Below are positions 33,641 through 43,582 of a stretch of 64,000 bases of DNA, piece after piece (positions within the stretch are counted from its first letter, which is position 1; each line of letters opens with the position of its first letter). The position numbers and the translations under genes were made by a program. The notes under the pieces were generated by a model. The model worked only from the letters and a program-made list of their open reading frames with translations. It was not told the origin of the DNA and did no database searches. The stretch is taken from the NCBI RefSeq assembly GCF_963576675.1, contig NC_088916.1, positions 9,005,001-9,069,000 on the forward strand, read 5' to 3'. The stretch comes from Euphorbia lathyris (lineage: Eukaryota > Streptophyta > Magnoliopsida > Malpighiales > Euphorbiaceae).

Positions 33641-33880
33641 CTAGGACAACATATGCTTTTGGTAATGTTGCATTCTCCACAACTCTTTAATCACTCTTTC
33701 CCGTAACTTCACGTCACTGCCTTGTCCTTTTGCTAGCTTGTTGAGATCAGAGTATTTTAGTGTATCGCCTCCGCTGACCAAGTCAAAGTCACACATTAAC
33801 ATAAAATAAAATAATCTGATTATGATACAAGAAGAATCTGATAATAAGCTGATTATGATACAAGAAGAATTTGACAATCC
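33641..33880 (-). pseudogene. Unidentified exon-like ORF
   Basis: The minus-strand frame contains KYSDLNKLAKGQGSDVKLRE followed by RVIKELWRMQHYQKHM and then a stop. The second half resembles a repeated RVI(K/E)(Q/E) stretch also seen on the minus strand near 23665, 33590, 50110 and 56205 (QQRVIKQFRE). About 45 residues look protein-like (charged, balanced); the preceding residues are hydrophobic and intron-like. I do not recognise the family. It is probably a fragment of a host gene carried in the array. Confidence 0.35.
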
Positions 33881-33884
33881 TATC

Positions 33885-34270
33885 AGTTTCTATTCCAATG
33901 TGGCCAAATGACTACTAGCATTATTGCAATAAACAAATTTTCCTCCTTACAGAAACAAACATCTAGAGAAGCATATAATTCACAAGACTGTTCCAATGTT
34001 CATAATTTTCGCAACACAAAAGCAATGAACATTTGGAATTGGAAATTGAACATAACTGGGTGAAAGCTTGTGCATATGATGACTATATAACATATTCATT
34101 TTCTAAAAAACCATTTCTAGATCACACTACCAATCAATGTCTTTCATCATCTTTCTAAATTAACTCAATTACTAAAATAAACATCATAATTGATAAGCAT
34201 GGTCATTTTTCTATCGGGACAGTTTACTTTCTTTACCCTGTATTTATGTTGACTAAAAGGCAACCGTTTA
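33885..34270. repeat. Module flanking the TPS 3' end, copy 2
   Basis: Close match to 20795-21240, in the same orientation and order relative to the adjacent TPS fragment. Together with T1/T3 this shows a duplicated block of at least 1 kb. Confidence 0.8.
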
Positions 34271-34284
34271 TACCTTTATAAAGG

Positions 34285-34775
34285 TCAATGTCTTAAGACA
34301 CTTGCTCTTTTGTGTTGCACCTCAGTTTCGAACCGAGTTGCCAAACTTTGAACCAATGGCAGTACATCAGCAGTATCATCTAGATAGTACCTAGTCTTGC
34401 TTGGTTTTTGTCCAACACTGCATACAAAGATCTCAGGAGCTGAAGAATATAACAAACTCCAAGCTGTTTTCGATATGCTTTTCAGCATGTCTTCATCGGA
34501 TCTGTCATTCCCAATGCACATCACAAAATCTGGGGATTTTTCATCCATGATCATTGTAGAAAGTATTTTCTCACCAACAAGCCCTTTAGTGACTCCTTGC
34601 ATATTAATTAGTTAAATAAGACTCAAGGACGGATAAACAAAAGAAAACCCTGTACACAACTGATATCATATTGTGGCTTCTGCTGCAAATGTTGTTCCGC
34701 AGCCAACAACTTGAGACCAATGCCATTGCAAATGTCTATGTCATCAACTCCAACAATAATCGGATGAGTACACTG
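34285..34775 (-). pseudogene. TPS (class II) fragment T3: GT piece joined to C-terminal exon
   Basis: The best preserved of the C-terminal fragments. The frame 34602-34285 holds GVTKGLVGEKIL, FVMCIGNDRSDEDMLKSISK, EIFVCSVGQKPSKTRYYL and continues to the natural-looking C-terminus about 28 residues after DDTADV. A likely splice acceptor (ATATGCAAG before GAGTC, near 34598) matches the start of the last exon in class II TPS genes, as I recall it. About 80 bp upstream, 34775-34665 encodes IIVGVDDIDICNGIGLKLLA and AEQHLQQKP of the glucosyltransferase domain. The roughly 500 residues normally between them are absent. The layout is the same as in T1, so the deletion predates the duplication. Confidence 0.88.
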
Positions 34776-34939
34776 ACTGTATAATATATTTTGATTTGGC
34801 AGAAGAAAGTCGATTATATGAAGTCGATCATTCCCTCTCTGAACCAAAGTTTCTCCATTCCACCTAAAGTTGAAGAAGACAAGGAGGAGAGGGGAAATAA
34901 AATCAAAACATGAAATTTTGTTCAATAAGCTTTTTAACC

Positions 34940-36520
34940 CACATTGGTCTTTGAGTTACCCATAACTCTTACTGAGATTTCACCTGTAATTGCTATAGAC
35001 TCCTTGTAATTCATCACAACTGAACAATCCAAACTTTTTGAAGGCAAATTCATATAATCACAGACTTTTTTCACCAAATCAAAATATATTATACTATCAG
35101 TGTACTCATCTTCTTCTTCGTACCAAATGTGAAGTAGTAGTCAATAATCCGTAACTTCTATCACTCCACCCATGATTCTAAATAGATATCATAGAACATA
35201 TCTACATACCCTTGATATACCAGCATAGTTATAGTTCCAACTAAAAAGTCGGGTTGATCATCACTTACAATTGATTTCAACATATTATAATAATACATTT
35301 TATTTGTAGGTCTAAACAGCCAGACACACTCCATAGCACGTCATCCTGCAATATCATTCAAACCAGTCACATTTTTAAACATGGTTAACAATTTTTCACA
35401 GTTTCAAGTTGCATAAAATTGAACAAAAAAATTTCAACTACGAACCTCTGGCATTGATTGGCTATGCAAATATCTCCTCTATAAAACAAGTATCAAGATC
35501 ATAAGTGAAATAAACTTCTTTTCTTCTTATTCTAAGCAGATTATAAACAGGGAAAAAAAAGGTAAGCATTTACCTCCAATATTTGTTTGTTTGGAATCAT
35601 AAAAATAATTTTATATGAGTTCATGACTATGCGTTGATGATTCTTCTGCCAACATAAGAAGATAGAAGAGATGTTAATTTACGAATGGAGTTTCCGTTTG
35701 TAAACCTAAAGGCAATGTCCAACACCAATGACATATACACAGCCGCTTCTCTTTGTTTTCTTTATGTGGGTAAGAACTAAAATGAGAATACGCGGTGTAT
35801 TTGTATTATGTGGTATCTAATTTTTCTAATTTTAAAATCTATTTATTATTAATTGATAAGCACTAAATCTCACCTTATTGTTTTTTATAAGTTTAAAATT
35901 GGCTCTAATGTACCACATTGTCAAACATGAATTAAGTGTGTATGGTATGGGAAGTATTGACGTTTTTTTTGTGTTTCATAGTTTTTACATTTGTGCATTT
36001 TTTAAGCGTTTTTCTCATTTTTTTCATTTTTTACGTTTTGTTAAGATATAAATTATAAATTTACCAAAATTAAAGGTTTTGAGAAATTGGTCAGACAGAA
36101 GATTAGTAGAGATAGGTTTGTAAATTACAAAACTACATCACTAGGTCATTGGAATAACTATGGTCTAAAAAGACAAAAAATATATTTAAGCTCCTCAAGT
36201 TTATCCGTTTTAAAGATCAAATCTCTGATCAATTATTTTTCTACATTGAGCATTTGATCATTAATTTTTATATGGATTTGACTTTTATTCAACTTTTTCG
36301 TCGAGTTAGGCGGCAAGCATTGTTAGGGTGATTCAGCTTATTGAAGTGGATAAATAAAAATAAAAATTTATTAACTAGGATGGATAAAGAGTAAAAAGTA
36401 ACAAGAAATTATAGAAAATGATTTCCCGTAGGTACTTCGATCTTCTCCTTTTTCATTTTGTGATCTTCAGTATTAAAATTGTCAAATCTCTCTTCTCCTC
36501 TCCCAAAATCAATGGAAAAA
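34940..36520. other. AT-rich spacer; partial module S at about 35620-35770
   Basis: Contains the single-copy equivalent of the inverted-repeat arm of 22434-22715 (to about 35110) and a worn copy of module S (GAGTTCATGACTATGCG...). No gene was recognised. Confidence 0.45.
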
Positions 36521-36527
36521 TTAAATA

Positions 36528-36890
36528 ATGACCAAATCAATAGCAAAATCAGATAAAGTTCCGGACTTAAATATGCTTTTTGGCTATGAAGGTGATGTGT
36601 TACTCTGTTCTTACTCCATGCCAAACAGCTTACACCTACAAATTCAAGACATTGATATCTTAAAGTTTGTATCGATAGGCTTTGAGGGGCGGCTCTTCTT
36701 GCCGGAGAACAACCAAGCACCGATCGCTACTGATGGAAACTGGTGATGAGATGCTATTTTGCTGTGCTAATGATTGGATGCGATTGCAATTACTGTTGCA
36801 TAAAGAAACTCCAGCATATTACCATCCAGTGATAGTCATGAACCTATACAAAACTATCTTCAACTCTCCAGCAATTCAAGGTTTGCTTTT
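36528..36890 (+). pseudogene. Unidentified exon-like segment (includes a copy of module S)
   Basis: The open frame from 36528 encodes FVSIGFEGRLFLPENNQAP and TDGNW before a stop. The continuation in another frame reads through QLLLHKETPAYYHPV and ends near a possible donor at about 36882. The LFLP...TDGNW stretch is faintly like the VSNFLPL...TGKW segment near the TPS N-terminus, but this is too weak to call. 36676-36880 is the plus-strand counterpart of module S. Confidence 0.3.
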
Positions 36891-37190
36891 ACTCTCTTTC
36901 AGTATAACTCATGTTGCTTCATTTGTTATGTCATCATTAGGATTAATCTCTTTGCTATATTCTTAGCTTGTTACTAGGCATCAGTTTGAATTTTCATTAA
37001 GTATGACATGTTAATCATTCTAATCATTCTGCACCTATATCACATTTTTCAAATGCTTTGTATATTGAATGAGCAGACTTCTTTCTCCAAAAAGTAGCAC
37101 CATTAGCTTAGATATTTGTTAATCTTAAAGTTCATTTAGGCTTAAAGTGAAACAAGCTTGACAAAATCTATTTCTCCTCACATTGGACAG

Positions 37191-37270
37191 GGCAAAGAGA
37201 TGGTGGGGCTTTAAATGTATGTCCCAGCACCTCTACTAAGAACCAGAAGATATTATGTGCAGTTGACAAG
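37191..37270 (+). other. Candidate 80-nt internal exon, unidentified
   Basis: Flanked by TTGGACAG on the left and GTAAGT on the right, both good plant splice signals. It is open in the frame giving RDGGALNVCPSTSTKNQKIL. I could not assign a family. It may belong with the exon-like segment at 36528-36890. Confidence 0.3.
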
Positions 37271-38049
37271 GTAAGTTATCATATAAACAAAACCACATGA
37301 TGCCTGAAATCAATATTTAATGGGTCTCCTTAATAGATTGTGGGAGTAGATTGGAGGTTCATTTGTTTTAGCAAATATATGCAGCAGTAATGATCTTCCT
37401 TTTGCTTATACATGTGAAATTAGCGTGATTAGGTAAAATGTTGCTTCAGTTGATGGGGCTACTAATCTGAAATCTCATGCTTCTTTACTATTTCAATAAG
37501 CAGTTTAATCTGAGTGAGCTCTGTCTCTGTAACAGATCTCCTAGATGATTAATAAGGCTCATAAAGGAAACATGCAAAGGCTTTTAATCTTAAGAGCTGC
37601 ATTATTCCCATAAAATTAGATAAAGCACAAAATAATATTAACTCATTTAATGCATTGAAATCACTTATGTGACAACTCATATACATTTTCGAATTAGAGG
37701 ATTATATATGTGTTTACTGGAGATTCAATTTTAGTTCCTATAAATGTAGGGCTAGCTTTAGATTTTTGAAAAATAAAGCAACTTCTTTTAATAAATATTT
37801 TATAAAATAATTGATATCCTTCTTTCATTCATTAGTTATGAATGACAATTCTGATTGCAACGATGTGCAATCTTTTAAAATTTCCCTTTATACACTATTA
37901 GCTATTTGATAATTCAAATGTAATGATGACTATATGGTGGTCGAGTAACTATTTTAATGCTAAGACAAATTTATTTTATGAAATTTAAAAAACTTTTTCT
38001 TTTGCTCGGTAAGTATTCTGCACATTTGTATTTTACTTTCTTAGTGGTG

Positions 38050-38410
38050 AGTTGTATATTTTATAGCCATGAATTCAAGGCATTTTTTGGTCAATTTTGA
38101 AAATCTTTGTGATTGGTTAAAGTTGAATGTTGTTGAGATTTGTATAGGATACATGACAAACTCCCTAGATGGAATATCTTTAAGCAAATGCCTTTGATCT
38201 GCTCCCACACAAGAAATGGAATATTTTAGATCATTGTCACTCATTCCATATTTCTTATCTCAAGGTTCAGTATTATTTTTTTTCTTGCAGGAGTTTAATC
38301 TCTAAAATTACCAGTAGACTTTAAACACCTTCTTTGGCTCAAAGGCAAGGCATTGATTCTAACATTCAAACGAATCTCGCAACAATGATGTCAAGATCTT
38401 GCTTAAATTT
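38050..38410. repeat. Segment duplicated at 54130-54500
   Basis: Near-identical over about 350 bp (CATTTTTTGGTCAATTTTGA ... AATGATGTCAAGATCTTGCT). The match resumes at about 42150-42550 versus 54640-55130, so the 38.41-42.15 kb interval (copia remnants plus a TPS fragment) is extra relative to the 54-kb copy. Confidence 0.85.
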
Positions 38411-38544
38411 GTTTGATTTTTGTATATAGAGACACGTTGAATTTGTCATGAAACCGATTGAACTAAAAGCTCGAGCTGATAGTTAAGATCCAATCATAGA
38501 TTTTATATTAATCTCCGACACACCCCATCCCGCCATATGTTTTT

Positions 38545-38616
38545 AATTCCACACATTAATGAGGTTGCCGGGACTCGAACCCTCGACCGTTTAGTCCTAG
38601 AGGCTCTGATACCATG
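38545..38616 (-). other. tRNA-like B box next to a TGGTATCAGAGCC motif
   Basis: On the minus strand ATGGTATCAGAGCC is followed after about 20 bp by GGTCGAGGGTTCGAGTCCC, an RNA polymerase III B-box consensus. This combination is common just inside plant copia LTRs and in tRNA-derived SINEs. There is no cloverleaf, so it is not a tRNA gene. Confidence 0.45.
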
Positions 38617-38641
38617 AAAGTACTGCAACCGCAATTGAGTT

Positions 38642-38955
38642 TTATTGAATAGCATAACATACTTTTAAAGCATCAGCTGTTTGATCAAGGGTGTTTATGT
38701 AGCAAACTTTGAGTTCCTTACTTGCCACCTTGTCCCTTACAAAATGAAAATCAATTTCAAGGTGCTTCGATTGATCGTGGAAAATGGGATTAGCTGTGAG
38801 ATAGGTAGCACCTAAATTGTCACACCATAATACATAATACAGGAGAATTATTTGAACAATGACCAATTTTAGTTAACAGCATGCGTATCCATAGAACCTC
38901 GGATGCGAATGCCGCAAGAGCACGATACTCGGCCTCTGTCGACGAACGACTTACA
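38642..38955 (-). pseudogene. Ty1/copia RNase H fragment
   Basis: The minus strand encodes TEAEYRALAAFASEVLWIRM at about 38945-38885, then, after a frame change, [18 protein letters not shown] and [15 protein letters not shown] (38835-38720). These are consecutive motifs of copia RNase H, with catalytic Glu and Asp. A frameshift near 38835 and missing flanks make it non-functional. Its upstream edge joins directly to the LTR-like sequence at 38956. Confidence 0.85.
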
Positions 38956-39161
38956 GTTCGTTGTTATATCAATTTGACAATTTCATTCTATATAAATAGA
39001 ACTCAAAAGATATGTCTTTTCACGAACGAAGACGACTGTACACGGACAGACACGACTTTTACGTATAAACACGACTGTTCACGACGGACATGACTATTCA
39101 TAAAAGGACGTATTTGTTAGTATATAAATTAATGTATAATTTTATTCAAATTTTTCCAACA

Positions 39162-39170
39162 ATCCCCCAC
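39162..39170 (-). other. Copia polypurine tract
   Basis: Minus strand GTGGGGGAT directly before TGTTGG of the 3' LTR. The same arrangement is seen at 63183-63191. Confidence 0.7.
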
Positions 39171-39689
39171 ATGAATAAAATTAAAAACGAGACGATTACA
39201 AAATGGTGATAACTTTCTACAGAAGATATCTGCATAGGATAGGTAGCTGATGTGCCTTGAACCTTCCCTTGTGAAAGTATATTTACTTTACTGGCTGATT
39301 AGTAGACGTGATGTCTTTGAACTATTCTGCCGTTTGTGTAAACGATGATATACCCCCACACAGATATCAACATAACACGGTATGGTTCTCATGGTTATGT
39401 TCGTTATGGTCATGAACATCGCCTGATTCTGCGAAAGTTTAAGATAACTAGGCCCCACTAGTCTCCATCGAAGCGACCCCACTTCACTCTGACATAGGTG
39501 ATTTCTTTGCTCAGCATTTCTGACGCACATCATTAAAAGCATATAGCTTAACCTTTTTCCGTTGGTGTCACTGTTTACCTCTAGGAATTGACTTGGGTTT
39601 AACCCCCACAGTGAACGCATAAGGTTTATGCAATTAGGTTGTCCCTTTGAACCTAGATCTTGGGATCTCCAGTCGACTAGGTAAAGTTT

Positions 39690-39965
39690 TCCTTCACATA
39701 ACGCCTCTTCTCTATGGGCTGTAGTCCCATTCCTTTCGATGATTTTTCAATTTGATCTCGGTTTAACCTCTAGGTTAGCGGATCCGCTATGTTATCCTTT
39801 GATACTACAAAATCAACAAGGATGACACCCGTTGAGATCAATTGACTCATGGTGTTATCACACGGAAGCTTTTCTATCCGAGTTCATCATTCGGAAGCTT
39901 TTTATACCGCATATTCACCAATTGATATGATATTTTTCTTCGATTCCATCATTGAGACGTACTTA
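39690..39965 (-). pseudogene. Ty1/copia RNase H C-terminus
   Basis: The minus strand reads SQLISTGVILVDFVVSKDNI followed by ADPLT, a stop, and then SSKGMGLQPIEKR. This corresponds to the RNase H end (LISTGVI...DNIADPLTKGL...KGMGL) of copia elements and parallels the intact stretch at 63693-63983. The segment above about 39870 is scrambled. No RT is attached. Confidence 0.8.
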
Positions 39966-41458
39966 TTTTAAGGCGATTTGATTTCTACATTTTTTAGTTA
40001 CTCTCACAAATTAAATCTAGCCAACTAAAGTTCATCTACCAGTAACTAACTCGGTTAGATAACATCATTGCTCACATTTTTCAACTTGTGATGTTTCACA
40101 TTTCTAATGTATATCAACCCCTACGCGCGCGGGAGTATCAAATATGGAATTTTCGCATATCATCATCATCTCTAAAGAAAACATATTTTCTTTTATCACA
40201 AGTCTTAAAATTCATATCAATGAATTTTCGTAGACTTTCGTTGTGGCTTACAAACGTTGCCACTGGTACAAGTAGGCCTAAAGCTTTTGAAGTGACCGTG
40301 TTCTTAAAACCGGATCCATCTTCAATTAACGTATATGTACCAACATATGCCAAAAGGCAATTAACTGTTAAAGAAACAGAGACAAAACAATAATTAACAA
40401 CTTTCTATTCCTGAAATTCCAAACAAACCAAGTTAGAATCAGGAAATTATAATCTGTTTAAACAAACAGATACATAACAAATAATTTAACAAAAAATTAT
40501 AATAAGTTGTCCTCCAATCTGTCAAAATAATTTTTCAATTATAATCTGTTCGTCAAGATAATCCACTATCAAGGTATTCCTGTTCGTCAAATAACTACCA
40601 AAGTTGCAGGATCAAAAAGAAATAAATCAAAAATAACATTAGAAATATCAAACTGGTGTACACAGTACTCTGAAACATACTGCAATCACATGTGACAAAC
40701 ATGTCAACCTTTAACAACATTTAAAGGATATAGATATTACTTAGAAACTTCCTGTACCAAAAATAAAATACAAAGTTCAGAAATTTCACCAAAATTATAC
40801 CATCCAATATATTGGAATAAAATTGTTTCATTTTTTATTTGGTACAAAACCAAAATGGCATACACCTTAAAAATGAGTTTACAAGTGAAGGGGAGAGCAA
40901 TATTCATATTAAACATCAGTCCATTAAAACTACTTTAAGAATACTCTTCTCATGCATCACCAATTAATATGAATATTGCTCCACAGTTACTTAATCCCTC
41001 TTTAATGTTCATACTCATTTCTTCAAAGGATTTTGATCTTGTAAACTCACAAGAAAAACAAAAACAATTAATTAATAGCAAATGGTTTTTTTTTTCTGCT
41101 TGCATAATTATATCAATATAACTCAGAGACTCAAACCTTATACGATTTTCTTACTCTTTTTTTCTGTGTGTATCTGAAAATCACAAAACAATAAAATAAT
41201 CTGTCTTAAGAATGTTGGATGTGATTAACCAAAAAACAATAAGAACACAGAAAAACATATAATCAATAAAACTAGAAATTAAAAGGAAAGAGATATTAGC
41301 AGTTTCCTTAAGACAGATGTCGTCGCTATTGACGATCGTCTCCCAGGATACAACAGATTAGCCAAGCGAACTCAAGCCGTGTGTAGCCTAGTTATCACCG
41401 GAGTAGGAAAACAAGACATTATGAACAGAGTGTAGCCTAGTATAAATTTTTCCAACAC

Positions 41459-41507
41459 AAACTCCTAGATCTATTCCAAGGGTAAACTCCTAGATCTATT
41501 CCAAGGG
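41459..41507. repeat. 24-bp tandem duplication
   Basis: AACTCCTAGATCTATTCCAA plus GGGT occurs twice head-to-tail directly beyond the copia LTR end, between the LTR and the TPS fragment. Confidence 0.85.
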
Positions 41508-41539
41508 TGATGACTGCTCCAGGAATATTTTTCTGATAC

Positions 41540-42095
41540 AAATGGTGGTGTTAGAAGCAGCAATGGAGATTCAGATGCTCCATCATCAGGATGTTGCAAC
41601 AAGAAAATTACAGTGGTAAATTTTCTGGATCGCCTCATTCGAGTGCACTTGTTCATCGTTGAATCCATGGGATGTTGAAGCTGTAGCTGATGCAATAAAT
41701 CTGGTCCTAACCATGCCTAAGCAGTTTAGGCATGAGAAGCACTATCAATATGTTAGCTCTCACAATTTAGCTTATTGGGCCTGCAGTTTTGTGCAAGAGG
41801 GCGAGCAGAAAACTGGGGTATGTGTTTTGGTTTGAATTTTAGAATTCTATCACTTCCACCAATTTTTAGGAAGTTTTCGAGTGACTTTACCATATTGTCT
41901 CTGCATACAAGGAGACAAATTGAAGAGCTATATAGTTTTGGATTATGATGGCACAGTGGTGCCTCAAAATTCCATTGTTAAAACTCCAGAGTCCTGAAGT
42001 TATCTCTTTTATAGTTAGTGGCCTAGGAAAAGATTCTTTATGCTATTGGTTTTCTCAATAGCCGAGCATGGTTACTTCATAAGGTGTTTCTACGA
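41540..42095 (+). pseudogene. TPS (class II) fragment T5: GT C-terminus to start of phosphatase domain
   Basis: In order: NPWDVEAVADAINLVLTMPK and RHEKHYQYVSSHNLAYWACS (41665-41795), then a GT...AG interval of about 95 bp that resembles an intron, then YIVLDYDGTVVPQNSIVKTP (41930-41990; the DYDGT phosphatase motif), EVISFIVSGLGKDSL and AEHGYFIRC (about 42060-42090). All are class II TPS segments, contiguous and in the right order. Stops and small deletions break the frame. This is the only TPS piece on the plus strand and it covers the part missing from T1 and T3. Confidence 0.88.
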
Positions 42096-42149
42096 ATTTT
42101 CAATTACTTGAATTAATGTTTTGCATATTGTTTCACTCTTTTATGGTGA

Positions 42150-43050
42150 TTTTTGATGGAGTAATAATAACTTCAGCTGCAATTCTGTTTTAATGATATC
42201 AATAATATGCGATGAGAATGATAAATGACATAACATAGCAAAGAGGTCATTTTAGTAAACTACTTCATCTTATCATACTCGTATTTTTATGCTTATATAT
42301 TGGCGATCCTTAGTAAGAATAGAACTGTTGACCATACTTGTTAAAGGTGTGCGCCTAAGGGCTCACATGGAGCCTAGGTTCAAGGCACAACGAAAGATGC
42401 GTGCCTCACGAACAAAAATACACTTACAATTATGGTTAAAGAAAAAAGAAAAAATATATATATTTATTACCTAACTAGTGCTATTAAACTAATGATCATT
42501 CAGTGTCGCTTGAAATTTTTTATTTGTTCTTTTATATGTCTGTGGCATTTTCTATTTGAGTGGGGTGGAGGAGACTCTTCTTTGCCTCTTAATCATTCTC
42601 TGTTCTTTCTATATCGAGTTATGTCTTCATATTCTTATTTAAATCAAAGATTTATTTAAGATCAATATTATTTAAATTAGATAAGTGGTTGAAAATTAGT
42701 CAAACATTTGTTTTACAAAAAAAAAAAAAAAAACAGTAAAAAAAGAAAAAGAAAAAAACCCTAGTGTAAACACAACAAATACTCGCCTTGATTCAGCTTT
42801 GAGGTTGAAGCAAGGTGCACAATGTAAGATCTTTTAAACAGTGCATGGCTTTCTGCAATCATAGCTCACCACCTTGAGTCTTGAGTGAAATACGCCTTTA
42901 ACAACTATGTTGCTGGCAACTAGACCAAAGAATTTTTGTTCGTGCGGATAAATATGACAAATTATTTACTTAATTTACATTAAGTACAAGTATTTTTTGT
43001 TAGTGAAAAATCGAGGAAAACATTCGATTATAAAATATGAAAAACATTAT
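42150..43050. other. Array sequence, duplicated in part at 54640-55130
   Basis: Shares AATAGAACTGTTGACCATA and ACTAGTGCTATTAAACTAAT with the 54-kb copy. A poly-A run is at about 42716-42732. No gene was recognised. Confidence 0.55.
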
Positions 43051-43052
43051 TG
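43048..43052. repeat. Target-site duplication, left copy
   Basis: TATTG before the LTR, matched at 48719-48723. Confidence 0.93.
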
Positions 43053-43582
43053 TGATACAGATTGAAAGCGATAATGAAGGTTTTAATCGTAAACCCACAA
43101 AGATGTTCTTCTCTAGCTAAACTAGAAGGAGTGAATCCCAAGATAAAAGGTATTAAACCTTGAATTCTCAAAGAGAAAGAGTTGATTGATTAAAAGTTGC
43201 CGTCATTCTTACAAAATGAGGATTTAAATACTTCCCCCTTAATGGTAATAAAAGACTAGGATTACCCCTACTAGGGTTACAATAAGACTATCCCTAAAAG
43301 GGTAAAATAGGTGATACGCCCCGACAACAGTACATTGGTACAGGTACGGATTGTCAGGGTTGTAGGTGAATTACTTCGGGAGGAAGTAAGCCTAGAGATC
43401 CGCCAGTAGGCCTAGAGATCCGCCCAGGGTAGATGTTGATGTGCCTTCTTGCGTACTCCTAGATTCGCCCTGCTTGCTTATCTTGGGGATCCGCCCTCCT
43501 AGGTACAACCTCCGTGGGTCTGATGTCTGGAGACCCGCCAGAGCGCGTGTGATCAGTGATCCCAGTTAGGATGTCCGCATCA
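43053..43582 (-). repeat. 3' LTR of the chromovirus-type element
   Basis: 530 bp, matching 48189-48718. Its U3 end (43582-43459) encodes the last 41 or so residues of the polyprotein. Confidence 0.95.

Larger units (their letters stand above)
38956..41457 (-). mobile_element. Internally deleted Ty1/copia remnant
   Basis: Read on the minus strand: a 5' LTR (41457-41213; TGTTGGAAAAATTT ... CATCCAACA), a non-coding interior, the end of RNase H (about 39965-39690), a conserved post-RNase H motif (39645-39675), a polypurine tract (39170-39162, GTGGGGGAT) and a partial 3' LTR starting TGTTGGAAAAATTTG at 39161. Gag, protease, integrase and RT are missing. The two LTRs agree only at their outer ends by eye, so large deletions or substitutions have occurred in one or both. 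Confidence 0.65.

Noticed and set aside
38545..38616. tRNA gene
   Set aside because: The B box GGGTTCGAGTCCC is present, but there is no acceptor stem pairing or anticodon arm, and the adjacent TGGTATCAGAGCC points to a retroelement primer region.
40088..40393. Frames on both strands inside the copia remnant
   Set aside because: They overlap on opposite strands and neither resembles copia gag or pol. I could not support a call.
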